The notes under the pieces: model-generated | What the model saw: the letters and a program-made list of their open reading frames with translations, nothing else | Database searches by the model: none | Told to the model about the DNA's origin: nothing | Position numbers and translations under genes: made by a program | Shown here: positions 29,344 to 40,472 of the stretch, one piece after another | How the letters are laid out: each line of letters begins with the position of its first letter | Position numbering within the stretch: position 1 is the first letter of the stretch | NCBI RefSeq assembly: GCF_000511355.1 | Contig: NC_023135.1 | Location: 1,700,371-1,764,370 of the forward strand | Reading direction: 5' to 3' | DNA from: Leisingera methylohalidivorans DSM 14336 | GTDB lineage: Bacteria > Pseudomonadota > Alphaproteobacteria > Rhodobacterales > Rhodobacteraceae | Length of the DNA stretch: 64,000 bases

Positions 29344-29945
29344 GCCGCGATCCTTTCCTGAAAGGCCTGCCGGTTCAGGCGGTAGCCCGGCGAGATGAAT
29401 TCCTCGGCCCGTTTGATCCAGCCGCCCTTGCCGCCTGCGCGGGTGCGGGCGTATTTGCGGCTGGACGGGCGGCGGTCCGCCAGACGAAAGTAATAATTCC
29501 GGCGCGCCACCCCGTAAGCATCGCGCAGCGCGGTTGCGCCAATGGCGGCAGCATCGGCGGCGGCGCCTGCTGTCTGCGGCCCGACCGTGCCGTCCACCGC
29601 AACGCTGTAGCCCATCTCGCACAGCAAACGCTGCAGGATGCGCACCGCGTTGCTGCCGGCATTCACATACATGTCAAACACCGTGGCCTGCAGACACTCC
29701 GGCAGGGCGGCGATCCGGGGCGCTTCGAAATAATGGCGGATGAAGATTTCAATTGCCTGCGCCCGGCTTAGCGCCCGCACATCGGCCGGATCAACGGTGC
29801 CATCGCCGGTCAGATCCAGCCCCAGCCGCCGCAGGGTGCCGATGGTGACCCCGTATTTGGTGGCACCTCCGGGATCCTCCGGATCATTCACAAAGCCGCC
29901 TTCACGCGCCACGATCTGCGCAGCGATTTCCAGTACAGTCTGCAT
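29334..29945 (-). CDS. GH108 N-acetylmuramidase (holin-associated endolysin)
   Basis: This 203-residue peptidoglycan hydrolase has the GH108 signature REGGFVNDPEDPGGATKYGVT, with catalytic Glu15. A C-terminal peptidoglycan-binding region contains VDGTVGPQT. Residues 44-55 (DLTGDGTVDPAD) match an EF-hand/dockerin calcium loop inserted between the catalytic motif and the next helix. No signal peptide is present, as expected for a holin-dependent lysin. GGGTGAGG precedes the start. A strong terminator separates it from ccmE upstream, so it probably has its own promoter. In Rhodobacter capsulatus a holin/endolysin pair away from the main cluster releases the gene transfer agent; this pair is a likely homologue. 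Confidence 0.88.
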   Translation of the reverse strand: MQTVLEIAAQIVAREGGFVNDPEDPGGATKYGVTIGTLRRLGLDLTGDGTVDPADVRALSRAQAIEIFIRHYFEAPRIAALPECLQATVFDMYVNAGSNAVRILQRLLCEMGYSVAVDGTVGPQTAGAAADAAAIGATALRDAYGVARRNYYFRLADRRPSSRKYARTRAGGKGGWIKRAEEFISPGYRLNRQAFQERIAAWG

Positions 29946-30092
29946 CGCACCTCACCCTTTTTCTGCCGGGTCAATCCAGGGCAATCATCGTGCAAATGCG
30001 GAAAGATCTCCTGACAGCAGCGTACGCACAATGCGCAACACCGCCTCAGGGGCGCTGCCGCGCCGCGCATCGCGCGGCGCCCGGCCCAACGC

Positions 30093-30116
30093 AAAACGCC
30101 TCCCCGCGGGGAGGCG
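30093..30116 (-). terminator. Intrinsic terminator after ccmE
   Basis: CGCCTCCCC and GGGGAGGCG form a perfect 9-bp stem with a 2-base centre. On minus TTTT follows. It separates ccmE from the lysis genes. Confidence 0.85.
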
Positions 30117-30152
30117 CCTTTGGGGCGGGAGCGTTTTGGTTCGGTACCGGTA

Positions 30153-30596
30153 TCAGGTTTCAGGCTCCTGATAGACCCCCTGCGCCTTCAACGCATCCAT
30201 GACTTCCTTGGGCATATAGGTTTCGTCATGTTTTGCCAGAATTTCAGAGGCTTCAAAGACACCGTTCACGTAACGTCCGGTTCCGACCATGCCCTGGTTC
30301 TCTTCAAACAGGTCCGGCAGCACACCGGTATAGGCGACCTGCACCGTCGCGCCGCCATCAGTGACGGCAAAGCGCACGGTTTCGCCCTGGCCGCGCAGCA
30401 GGCTCCCTTCCTCGACCAGGCCGCCGATACGGAACACTTCGGAGGGGTCCGGCGGCGCCTCGGCCACCTGGCTGGGCGAGCGGAAATAGTTGATCCCGTC
30501 GCGCATGGCATAGCCGATCAGGACAGTTGCAACCACCAGCGCCACTGCGGCAACGGCAATGACCTGGATCCGGCGCTGTTTCTTCAGGTTCTTCAT
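30153..30596 (-). CDS. ccmE: Cytochrome c maturation haem chaperone CcmE
   Basis: CcmE binds haem covalently in the periplasm and hands it to CcmF. The 147-residue protein has a short cytoplasmic N-terminus (MKNLKKQRRIQ), one membrane helix (VIAVAAVALVVATVLIGYAM) and a beta-barrel domain. FRIGGLVEEGSL and VAYTGVLPDLF are typical. The haem-binding His lies in ILAKHDETYMPKE. GAGGACGCC precedes the start, 43 bases after argC. Confidence 0.96.
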   Translation of the reverse strand: MKNLKKQRRIQVIAVAAVALVVATVLIGYAMRDGINYFRSPSQVAEAPPDPSEVFRIGGLVEEGSLLRGQGETVRFAVTDGGATVQVAYTGVLPDLFEENQGMVGTGRYVNGVFEASEILAKHDETYMPKEVMDALKAQGVYQEPET

Positions 30597-30639
30597 GGCG
30601 TCCTCGTTTCAGGGCCCTTGATTGCGCGCGCCCCCCGGA

Positions 30640-31668
30640 TCAGGGGAACAGCGGCGCCATCATCAGCCCTTCGGTCTCCGTCTCACCTAACATCAGGTTT
30701 GCGTTCTGCAAGGCCTGCCCGCTGCTGCCTTTTGTCAGATTATCCAGCGCGGCGATCACAATCGCCCGGCCCTCGATCCGGTCCTGCGCCACGCCGATAT
30801 GGCAGAAGTTGGACCCGCGCACATGATGGGTGCTGGGCGCCTCGCCGAACGGCAGCAGTGTGATAAAGGGTTCATCGGCGTAAGCCTTGGCAAAGCTATC
30901 ATGAATCGCCTTGGCATCGCCCTTCACATAGACGGTCGCCAGAATGCCCCGGTTGGCAGGCAGCAGATGGGGTGTGAACTGCACCTTCACCGGGCGGCCC
31001 GCAATTTTGCTGAATTCCTGATCGAATTCGCCGAGATGCCGGTGGGTGCCGCCGATGGCATAGGCATTGCAGCCTTCGCTCAGCTCCGCATGCAACAGAT
31101 TTTCCTTGAGCGACCGGCCCGCGCCCGACACAGCGCATTGCAGGTCCAGAATGATATCGTCCAGATCAATGACGCCGCCTTCGATCAGCGGGCGCAGGGC
31201 AAACTGGCCGGTGGCCGCGTTGCAGCCGGTGCCGGCCACCAGACGGGCCGATTTGATCTCATCCCGGTAGAACTCGGTGAGGCCGTAGACGGCTTCCGCC
31301 TGCTGCTCCAGCGCCGCATGCGGATTGCCGTACCATTTCTCATATTCCGCCGGATCGCGCAGCCGGAAGTCCGCTGACAGATCGACGATCTTCAGGGTCT
31401 TGGGCAGCGCTGCAATGACTTCCTGGCTGGTCTTGTGCGGCAGGGCGCAGAAACACAGGTCGATGTCAGAGAAATCGATCTCGCCGATCTTGCACAGCGC
31501 CGGCAGCTCCATATGGCGCAGATGCGGAAAGACCTGAGCCATGGTCATGCCGGCCTTGCGGTCGGCCGAGAGCGCCGCGATGTCGATGTTCGGGTGCTGG
31601 TCAATCAGCCGCACCAGTTCAGCGCCGGTGTAGCCGGAAGCGCCAAGGATAGCCACTTTATGGGTCAT
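30640..31668 (-). CDS. argC: N-acetyl-gamma-glutamyl-phosphate reductase
   Basis: ArgC reduces N-acetylglutamyl phosphate to the semialdehyde in arginine synthesis. The 342-residue protein has the NADP loop [16 protein letters not shown] and the catalytic Cys149 in [30 protein letters not shown] is also typical. GAGG precedes the start. It lies between murI and ccmE on the same strand with gaps that allow co-transcription. Confidence 0.97.
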   Translation of the reverse strand: MTHKVAILGASGYTGAELVRLIDQHPNIDIAALSADRKAGMTMAQVFPHLRHMELPALCKIGEIDFSDIDLCFCALPHKTSQEVIAALPKTLKIVDLSADFRLRDPAEYEKWYGNPHAALEQQAEAVYGLTEFYRDEIKSARLVAGTGCNAATGQFALRPLIEGGVIDLDDIILDLQCAVSGAGRSLKENLLHAELSEGCNAYAIGGTHRHLGEFDQEFSKIAGRPVKVQFTPHLLPANRGILATVYVKGDAKAIHDSFAKAYADEPFITLLPFGEAPSTHHVRGSNFCHIGVAQDRIEGRAIVIAALDNLTKGSSGQALQNANLMLGETETEGLMMAPLFP

Positions 31669-31782
31669 GTCAGACCTCGTCTTTCAATATGATATGCCGG
31701 ATCCGCAGCCATCTGCGGAGAGGGATAGGGGGAAATGCGCCCGCGCACTATGACCTGGAACAAGGTTCCGGGGCGATTGCGG

Positions 31783-32592
31783 TCAGGCCGACTGAAAGGT
31801 GATTTCCCGTCGGAGAAACTGGGTTGCGCGGTCGCTGACGCGGGCCGGGTCTCCGGTGGTGAAATAGCCGCCCGTGCCGGCACCGTACATGTCCGGGTGG
31901 CGCTGCAGGTAATCGGCCAGGCTGTCGGCCACCAGATTGCCCTGGCTGTACACCTTGACCTCCTGCCCCAGCGCGGCCTGGAAGGTCTCTTCCATCAGCG
32001 GATAATGGGTGCACCCGAGGATCGCCGCCTCGGGGTGGGGCATCTTGCGTTTCAGCGCATCCACATGGCTGCGCACCAGCGCTTCGGACAGGATCATGTC
32101 GCCGTCCTCGATCGCGTCGACCACGCCGCCGCAGCTTTGCGCCTCGACATCGACGCCGATGGCGCGGAAGGCCAGCTCCCGCTGAAAGGCGCGGCTGGCG
32201 ACAGTGGCAGGCGTGGCAAACAGCGCCACATGCTGAACCGCAACCTCGCGCGGCGGCGAGTTGTCGCCCCACTGCCGCTCAGTCATGGCCTCGATCAAGG
32301 GCACAAAGACACCCAGCACCCGCTTGCCTTTGGGCAGGCCGCCCTCCTGCATCCGGCGCAAGGCGGCGGCCGAGGCGGTGTTGCAGGCCAGAATCACCAG
32401 ATCGCAGCCCTTGTCCCACATGTCCTGAACGGCGGCCTGCGTCAGCTGAAAGACATCCTCGGCGTCGCGCACACCATAAGGCGCGCGGGCATTGTCGCCG
32501 TAATACAGAAAATCCACATCCGGCAGGCGCTTTTGCGCCGCGTCAAGGACGGTCAGCCCGCCCAGGCCTGAATCAAAGATGCCAACAGCCAT
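31783..32592 (-). CDS. murI: Glutamate racemase
   Basis: MurI makes D-glutamate for peptidoglycan. The 269-residue protein has [23 protein letters not shown] and the two catalytic cysteines: Cys70 in [11 protein letters not shown] and the second in [10 protein letters not shown] hairpin (CCGGAACC with GGTTCC, 31750-31771) lies just beyond its stop. The identification is secure. Confidence 0.97.
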   Translation of the reverse strand: MAVGIFDSGLGGLTVLDAAQKRLPDVDFLYYGDNARAPYGVRDAEDVFQLTQAAVQDMWDKGCDLVILACNTASAAALRRMQEGGLPKGKRVLGVFVPLIEAMTERQWGDNSPPREVAVQHVALFATPATVASRAFQRELAFRAIGVDVEAQSCGGVVDAIEDGDMILSEALVRSHVDALKRKMPHPEAAILGCTHYPLMEETFQAALGQEVKVYSQGNLVADSLADYLQRHPDMYGAGTGGYFTTGDPARVSDRATQFLRREITFQSA

Positions 32593-32601
32593 AAAGCTCT
32601 C

Positions 32602-32874
32602 TCACACGCAGTGTTTTTTCTCGCACTCAAACCCTAATGCATCGGGCTCGAGCGGTACTGCAGACAGCTCATACGTGGCTTTGCGCAGGAAATCCATCAT
32701 TGCTTTCGTGTGTTTGCACAGAGGGTCCGATGTTCCGCGGCAGACCGGATCTCCAATCACCGTTCCGCCCGGCGCAACAATGCGTTTCCTGAACTCCCTG
32801 ATCAGCAGTTCCATCCGGAGTGCGGCGTGCAGATGGCGGGCGATCAGGGGCAGCGGCTTGTTCCGGGAGATCAT
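32602..32874 (-). CDS. Possible small hypothetical protein
   Basis: This is an open frame of 90 residues ending ten bases above the murI start. It reads MISRNKPLPL, then a basic segment RMELLIREFRKRI and a C-terminal part with four cysteines (PVCRGTSDPLCKHT, FECEKKHC). I recognise no family and see no good ribosome site before the ATG. The frame may be real because the C-terminal composition is protein-like and it sits tightly before murI, but it could be chance. Confidence 0.3.
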   Translation of the reverse strand: MISRNKPLPLIARHLHAALRMELLIREFRKRIVAPGGTVIGDPVCRGTSDPLCKHTKAMMDFLRKATYELSAVPLEPDALGFECEKKHCV

Positions 32875-33075
32875 CACAGCAGGGTGTCGGTTTTCGCGGC
32901 AATGGCCGGGGCTCTGCCCCGGACCCGGGAGTGTTTTAAACCAGAAAGAAGCCCCAATCCGCGCGGGACAGACCGGAACGCAACAGCGCCGCGCTGATGC
33001 GCGGCGCCGGGACCAACGGAGCCGGGCCATTCCGGGAATGGATCGAAACCGGCGGGAGCCCCGCCGGCCCCTCTG
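32875..33075. other. Intergenic region with hairpins
   Basis: No gene is supported here. A 9-bp hairpin GCGCCGCGC-TGAT-GCGCGGCGC (32986-33007) and a CCATTCC/GGAATGG hairpin near 33030 lie downstream of the indolepyruvate oxidoreductase. They may end its transcript, although a T-run is missing. Confidence 0.4.
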
Positions 33076-36000
33076 TTACTCGGCGGCCTCTTTCATCGGC
33101 ACGCCGCCCTGGCGCAACGCTGCCAGCAGCTCCTCGCGGCGTTTTGCGGCCTTCTGCTCATTCGCCATCTTTACCGGGCCGAAACCGCGGATCGAAAGCG
33201 GCAGTTCAGCCAATGCCGTCAGCGGCTCCATGATCGCGGGCGCGGCTTTGGGCAGCCATTCCTTCATGTCAGCCTCAAACTGCTTGATCAGCGCGCGCTC
33301 CATCTTGCGCTCGGCGGTATAGCCGAAGATGTCGAGCGGCGTGCCGCGCAAGCGTTTCAGCTTGGCCAGCAGGCGGAACCCGCGCTCCATGCCGGCGCCG
33401 AACTTGCGCTTTTTCGGGCGGCCGTTCGGATCGGTGCCGCTCAGCATCGGCGGCGCCAGGTGGTAAGAGAGTTTCAGATCGCCCTCAAACTCTGCTTCCG
33501 CCTTGGCGCGGCTGTCCAGCAGCAGGCGGGCAACCTCGTATTCGTCCTTGTAGGACAACAGCTTGTGGTAGCCTTTTGCCACCGCTTCCTTGAGCGCCGG
33601 ATCACTGATGCCCTCCACCAGGCTGGTATAACGCCTGGCCAGGCCGTTGCCCTGATAGGCCACCAGCTGATCCGCGCGGAACGCGATTTTTTCTTCCAAA
33701 GACTTGGGCTTATCCACCGTTTCCGGCTGCATCAGCCGGGCGGCCTCTTCCGGATGCAGCACCGCCCAGCGGCCGATGTCAAAGGCACGTTTGTTCCGGT
33801 CTACCGCGGCGCCGTTCATTTCGATCGCCTGTTCGATGGCCGCGTGGCTGACCGGCACCAGGCCGCGCTGCCAGGCGCCCCCGAACACCATCATGTTGGA
33901 GAAGATCGAGTCGCCCATGGTGGCGCGCGCCAGCTCCGAGGCATCGAACAGATCCACCCGGTCGCGCAGCCGCGCCTGCAGCGCCACCTGCAGCCGGTCT
34001 GTGGGAATCGCAAACTCGGTGTCGCGGGTGAAATCGCCGGTGATGATCTCGTGGCTGTTCACCACCGCGCCGGTGCGGCCGGTGGAGGTCAGACCCAGGG
34101 TCTTGGCGCCGGCGCTGACCACCAGGTCACCGCCGATCAGCGCATGCGCCTCGCCGGTGGCAACGCGGATCGCCGAAATATCCTCGGGTTTCTGTGCAAT
34201 CCGGCAGTGGATATGCACCGCACCGCCCTTTTGGGCGAGGCCTGCCATTTCCATCAGCCCGGCGCCCAGCCCGTCGATCTGCGCCGCCTGTGCCAGCACC
34301 GCACCGATGGTCACAACACCGGTGCCGCCGACACCGGTGATCACCACGTTATGGGTGCCGTCAATGGCGGGCAGCTGCGGCTTGGGCAGATGCGGCAGGT
34401 CGATATCCGCCGTCGCCTCCTTGCGGATCCTGGCGCCTTCCACCGTCACGAAGGACGGGCAGAAACCGTTCACGCAGGAGAAATCCTTGTTGCAGGAGGA
34501 CTGGTCGATCGCCCGTTTGCGGCCCAGTTCGGTATCCTTGGGAACGATGGACACACAGTTCGACTGCACCCCGCAATCACCGCAGCCCTCGCAGACATCG
34601 GTGTTGATGAACACCCGCTGGTCCGGATCGGGGAATTGGCCCTTCTTGCGGCGGCGGCGTTTCTCGGCAGCGCAGGTCTGGATGTAGATGATGGCAGAGA
34701 CGCCCTCGACCTGTTCGAACTCGCGCTGGATCTTCATCATCTCGGCGCGTTCGTGCATCCGCATGCCCGCCGGGAACAGCGCGGCGTTCACATCCTCTTT
34801 TTCGTCATAGACCACGGCGATGGTCTTGACGCCCATCGCGGTCAGCTCATGCGCGATCTGCTGCGCGGTCAGGCCGCCCTCGGCAGCTTGCCCGCCGGTC
34901 ATCGCAACCGCATCATTATAAAGGATCTTGTAAGTGATGTTGGTGCCTTCGGCGAGCGCGGCACGGATCGCCTGCACGCCGGAGTGGTTATAGGTGCCGT
35001 CGCCAAGGTTCTGGAACACATGCTTGCGCTTGGAGAACGGCGCCTCGCCGACCCAGTTGACGCCCTCGCCGCCCATATGGGTAAAGCCGGTTGTCTCGCG
35101 GTCCATCCACTGCACCATGAAGTGGCAGCCGATGCCGGCATAGGCGCGCGAGCCCTCCGGCAGTTTGGTGGAGGAATTGTGCGGGCAGCCCGAGCAGAAG
35201 TAGGGCAGACGGGTGGCGATTTCCTCGGCATTGTCGGCGCGGCGCGCTTCGGACAGACCTTCCAGGCCTGCGCGGATAGCCTCAGTCTCGCGGCCTTCCT
35301 CGATCAGGATGCCGCCCAGTTTTTCGGCAATCATGATCGGGTCAAGCGCATAGCGTGTCGGGAACAGCTCCTCGCGGTGCAGGCTGCCGGCGCCGCCCTT
35401 GTACCAGCCATAGACCCGGCGGCCCCGGCGGTCGTCAAAGATCGCTTCCTTGATCTGGATCTCGATCAGTTTGCGTTTTTCCTCGACCACGACAATCAGG
35501 TCCAGGTCTTCGGCCCAGTCGTGAAAGCCCTTCATGTCCATCGGCCAGGTCTGGCCCACCTTATAGGTGGTCAGCCCGAGGCGTTCGGCCATGGTCTCGT
35601 CGATGTTCAGCAGTTTCAGCGCGTGCACCAGGTCGAGCCAGTTCTTGCCGGCGGCAACAAACCCGATCTTGGCACCGGGCTTGCCCCACATGCGCTTGTC
35701 CATCTTGTTGGCGTGGGAAAACGCCTCAGCCGCAAAGCGCTTGTAGTCGATGATGCGGTCTTCCTGGCGGAAACGGTCGTCGTCCAGGCGGATGTTCAAC
35801 CCGTCTGCCGGCATGTCGAATTCCGGGGTCACCAGCTGCATCCGCTCCGGGCGGGCATCGACAACCGAGGTCACCTCGATGGTGTCCTTCATGGTCTTGA
35901 GACCGGTCCACAGGCCAGAGAACCGGCTGAGCGCGTAGCCGTAAATGCCGTAATCCAGGATTTCCTGCACGCCGGCCGGGCTGACGATGGGCAGGTAGCA

Positions 36001-36498
36001 GTCCAGCAGCGACCATTCCGACTGGTGCAGCACGGTGGAGCTTTCGCCGGTGTGGTCGTCGCCCATGGCCAGCAGAACGCCGCCGTGCTTGGACGAGCCG
36101 GCCATATTGGCATGGCGGATCGCATCGCCCGAGCGGTCCACGCCCGGCCCTTTGCCGTACCACAGGCCGAACACGCCGTCGTATTTGCCTTCGCCGCGGA
36201 CCTCGGCCTGCTGCGCGCCCCACAGGGCGGTTACCGCCAGGTCCTCGTTCAGACCGTACTGAAAGGTGACATCCGCCGCCTTCAGATGTTTCTCGGCCTT
36301 GCTCATTTGCAGGTCGACTGCCCCCAGGGGCGAACCGCGGTAGCCGGTGACAAGTCCGGCGGTATTCAGACCTGCCGCCTGATCGCGGTGCTTTTGCATC
36401 AGCATCAGCCGCACCAGAGCCTGGGTGCCGTTCAGCAGCACCGGCGATTTCGTCAGGTCGTACTTGTCATTGAGTGAGATTTTCGGCGTGCTCATCAT
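33076..36498 (-). CDS. Indolepyruvate:ferredoxin oxidoreductase, fused subunits
   Basis: This 1140-residue enzyme oxidatively decarboxylates aryl (or branched-chain) 2-oxo acids to acyl-CoA, reducing ferredoxin. It contains N-terminal pyruvate:ferredoxin oxidoreductase-type domains (ALVRLMLMQKHRDQAAGLNTAGLVTGYRGSPLG) and a TPP-binding core (GIGCHFMVQWMD, GDGTYNHSGVQAIRAA). A ferredoxin-like cluster follows near residue 632 (CEGCGDCGVQSNC), then the gamma-type domain (GVGGTGVVTIGAVLAQAA). Fusion of IorA- and IorB-like parts is usual in proteobacteria and is involved in Phe, Tyr and Trp breakdown. It diverges from a LysR gene; a candidate operator lies between them. Confidence 0.93.
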   Translation of the reverse strand: MMSTPKISLNDKYDLTKSPVLLNGTQALVRLMLMQKHRDQAAGLNTAGLVTGYRGSPLGAVDLQMSKAEKHLKAADVTFQYGLNEDLAVTALWGAQQAEVRGEGKYDGVFGLWYGKGPGVDRSGDAIRHANMAGSSKHGGVLLAMGDDHTGESSTVLHQSEWSLLDCYLPIVSPAGVQEILDYGIYGYALSRFSGLWTGLKTMKDTIEVTSVVDARPERMQLVTPEFDMPADGLNIRLDDDRFRQEDRIIDYKRFAAEAFSHANKMDKRMWGKPGAKIGFVAAGKNWLDLVHALKLLNIDETMAERLGLTTYKVGQTWPMDMKGFHDWAEDLDLIVVVEEKRKLIEIQIKEAIFDDRRGRRVYGWYKGGAGSLHREELFPTRYALDPIMIAEKLGGILIEEGRETEAIRAGLEGLSEARRADNAEEIATRLPYFCSGCPHNSSTKLPEGSRAYAGIGCHFMVQWMDRETTGFTHMGGEGVNWVGEAPFSKRKHVFQNLGDGTYNHSGVQAIRAALAEGTNITYKILYNDAVAMTGGQAAEGGLTAQQIAHELTAMGVKTIAVVYDEKEDVNAALFPAGMRMHERAEMMKIQREFEQVEGVSAIIYIQTCAAEKRRRRKKGQFPDPDQRVFINTDVCEGCGDCGVQSNCVSIVPKDTELGRKRAIDQSSCNKDFSCVNGFCPSFVTVEGARIRKEATADIDLPHLPKPQLPAIDGTHNVVITGVGGTGVVTIGAVLAQAAQIDGLGAGLMEMAGLAQKGGAVHIHCRIAQKPEDISAIRVATGEAHALIGGDLVVSAGAKTLGLTSTGRTGAVVNSHEIITGDFTRDTEFAIPTDRLQVALQARLRDRVDLFDASELARATMGDSIFSNMMVFGGAWQRGLVPVSHAAIEQAIEMNGAAVDRNKRAFDIGRWAVLHPEEAARLMQPETVDKPKSLEEKIAFRADQLVAYQGNGLARRYTSLVEGISDPALKEAVAKGYHKLLSYKDEYEVARLLLDSRAKAEAEFEGDLKLSYHLAPPMLSGTDPNGRPKKRKFGAGMERGFRLLAKLKRLRGTPLDIFGYTAERKMERALIKQFEADMKEWLPKAAPAIMEPLTALAELPLSIRGFGPVKMANEQKAAKRREELLAALRQGGVPMKEAAE

Positions 36499-36527
36499 GG
36501 CCTCCTCAACCGGGATTAGCTTGCACT

Positions 36528-36561
36528 TTATGACCCGAAGAATAGGTCATAATTGCTGACC
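36528..36561. promoter_or_regulatory. Candidate operator between oxidoreductase and LysR genes
   Basis: TTATGACC (36528-36535) and GGTCATAA (36545-36552) form a perfect inverted repeat with a 9-base spacer. A third half-site TGACC lies at 36557-36561, inverted to the second. It is 30-63 bases upstream of the oxidoreductase start. The neighbouring LysR protein is the natural candidate to bind it. Confidence 0.6.
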
Positions 36562-36664
36562 TGAATAGCCGCTTTTTTTTCGTTTTTGCTCGCTTGCGTC
36601 ACGGAAACTGATACATAACTAAGATTTCATACGGTCGGCCCCAAACGCACAGAAAGTAACGCAT

Positions 36665-37570
36665 ATGGATTGGGATAAGCTTAGAATATTTCACGCGGTG
36701 GCCGATGCGGGCAGCCTCACCCATGCCGGTGACAGGCTGAATCTGTCGCAATCAGCGGTCAGCCGCCAGATCCGGGCGCTGGAGGAGACCTTGAATACGA
36801 CGCTGTTCCACCGTCATGCGCGCGGACTGATTCTCACCGAACAGGGAGAGCTGCTGTTTGACGCCACCCAATCCATGTCCACACGGCTTGAAGCCGCCTC
36901 TGCCCGCATCCGTGACAGCGAAGAGGAAGTGTTCGGCGAACTGCGGGTCACCACCACTGTCGGGTTCGGCACCCTGTGGCTGGCGCCGCGGCTGACCAAA
37001 CTGTATGAGCAATACCCCAATCTGAAAATCGACCTGATGCTGGAGGAACGGGTTCTGGACCTGCCCATGCGCGAGGCTGATGTGGCCATCCGCATGAAGG
37101 AACCCAGCCAGGCCGATCTGGTGCGCAAGCGGCTGATGACCGTGCGGATGGGGCTGTATGCCTCGCCGGCCTATCTGAAAAAGCGCGGCCCCCTGGAAGC
37201 CGCTGAAGACATCTCCCAGCACCGGCTGATCTGCCAGAACCAGCGCTCTGCCCAAGTAAGCTCCGCTGCCGTGCTGGGCAAAAAGCTGATGGCGCTAAAC
37301 CCGGGGTCGCTGCTGACCGTCAACAACTATTTCGGCGTGTTGCAAAGCGTTCTGTACAATCTGGGTGTCGGCATTCTGCCGGACTATGTGACCGAGGAAT
37401 TCCCGCAGCTGATCGAATTGCTGCCGGAAGAGGATCAGCACAGCGTTCCAGTCTACCTCGCCTATCCCGAAGAACTGCGCCATTCGCAGCGTGTCGGCGC
37501 GTTCCGCGACTTCGTGCAATCCGAAATCATGGCGCATCGGAAACATATGAAAGAGCTGGGCAAACTCTGA
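36665..37570 (+). CDS. LysR family transcriptional regulator
   Basis: This 301-residue LysR protein has an N-terminal winged helix (IFHAVADAGSLTHAGDRLNLSQSAVSRQIRALEETL) and an effector domain starting near residue 92 (GELRVTTTVGFGTLWLAPRL). It is divergent from the fused indolepyruvate oxidoreductase and probably controls it in response to an aromatic amino acid or keto acid; that is inference from position. AGAAAGTAACGCAT precedes the start. Confidence 0.9.
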   Translation: MDWDKLRIFHAVADAGSLTHAGDRLNLSQSAVSRQIRALEETLNTTLFHRHARGLILTEQGELLFDATQSMSTRLEAASARIRDSEEEVFGELRVTTTVGFGTLWLAPRLTKLYEQYPNLKIDLMLEERVLDLPMREADVAIRMKEPSQADLVRKRLMTVRMGLYASPAYLKKRGPLEAAEDISQHRLICQNQRSAQVSSAAVLGKKLMALNPGSLLTVNNYFGVLQSVLYNLGVGILPDYVTEEFPQLIELLPEEDQHSVPVYLAYPEELRHSQRVGAFRDFVQSEIMAHRKHMKELGKL

Positions 37571-37710
37571 CCCGCGCCAGCGCATCAGCGGGACGGATTT
37601 TCACCGCATGGCAGGGGTTTGACCCGTTTTGGATAGTGCGAACCGGTGCAGCAGCCAAAGCCATGCAATTTCCGCATAGCAGCTTTGATCTTTGTTTGGC
37701 GTCAATCCCC

Positions 37711-37739
37711 TTGAAGGGGCAGGCTTGGGGCCCTAAATG
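37711..37739 (+). promoter_or_regulatory. Candidate sigma-70 promoter for small RNA
   Basis: TTGAAG (37711-37716) and TAAATG (37734-37739) are separated by 17 bases. Transcription would begin near A37746, at the base of the first stem of the small RNA. Confidence 0.6.
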
Positions 37740-37745
37740 AAGGTC

Positions 37746-37821
37746 ATGGAGGCGGCGGCTTCGCCCCCCTTCATACCTCCCTGTTGGACTTCGGCCGAGC
37801 TTAGTGCTCGGCCTTTTTTTT
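37746..37821 (+). ncRNA. Candidate 76-nt small RNA, alpha-r8/SuhB (MmgR)-like
   Basis: A 76-base transcript is predicted from the promoter to a very strong terminator. The 5' stem-loop pairs ATGGA and GGCG with CGCC and TTCAT (37746-37774). A single-stranded linker ACCTCCCTGTTGGACTT carries an anti-Shine-Dalgarno CCTCCC. The terminator is GGCCGAGC-TTAGT-GCTCGGCC followed by eight T. Size, the CCTCCC linker and terminator layout match what I recall of the alphaproteobacterial alpha-r8/SuhB (MmgR) RNAs. The family assignment is inference; the transcription unit itself is well supported. Confidence 0.62.
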
Positions 37822-38202
37822 GGCCATAACCCATTGGCCCCGAAGGGTTATTAAGCATCAGTCAATCCGGATCCCTGGCTCTTGTGCTTTGCTGCTTGCG
37901 GCTCTCTCCCGGCTGGTCCGCCCTTGCCGTTGGATAGCAATGAGGGAAAAACAAAGCCCGTTTTTTCTTATCCGAACCGCCGCGGACTTTCGCCATGCTT
38001 GTAATTTCAGCGTCAGACTGACCGCGTGCCCGCAAATCTACCGCTTTGAAAAGACTGAATCTTAACCGGGGCACGCGCCACGGCCGCTGCGGCGCAAGGA
38101 CGCCTCTGCCGGCATCTGGCCGGGATTCCACTAATTCCGCTTCCCCCGCGCCCCTCGTTGCCCTAAAAGGCGCGCAATCGCAGCCATTGGGGACGTTTAC
38201 GG

Positions 38203-40368
<2,166 letters not shown>

Positions 40369-40420
40369 TCATAACGCGCCGCGCCGCTCTTGCCGGGCGC
40401 CGCGGCAAAGTGAAGCGCAA

Positions 40421-40450
40421 GGGTGGGATGGCGCAGCCGTCCCGCCCTTT
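40421..40450 (+). terminator. Intrinsic terminator after purL
   Basis: GGGTGGGA and TCCCGCCC pair with one wobble, with a loop of 11 bases. TTT and a short T-rich stretch follow. Confidence 0.6.
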
Positions 40451-40472
40451 CTTCTAAACCGGGGACCGCTTT

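Larger units (their letters stand above)
37571..38202. other. 632-base gene-free stretch before purL
   Basis: The first half carries a promoter and a candidate small RNA (37711-37821). After the RNA terminator I see no supported gene. A frame at 37820-38065 begins within the terminator T-run and has no family features. The purL promoter presumably lies in 37830-38200, but no clear -35/-10 pair stands out. Confidence 0.6.

Noticed and set aside
28768..29945. Prophage remnant
   Set aside because: Only holin and lysin are present, both intact and overlapping, flanked by housekeeping genes; no integrase, att repeats or structural genes, so a gene-transfer-agent lysis cassette fits better.
33460..36477. 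1005-residue open frame opposite the indolepyruvate oxidoreductase
   Set aside because: It is a GC-driven shadow frame rich in His, Gly and Arg with no family motifs; the minus-strand gene has clear TPP and ferredoxin motifs throughout.
37820..38065. 81-residue frame after the small RNA
   Set aside because: It begins in the T-run of a terminator, has no ribosome site and shows no protein-like conservation pattern that I can see.
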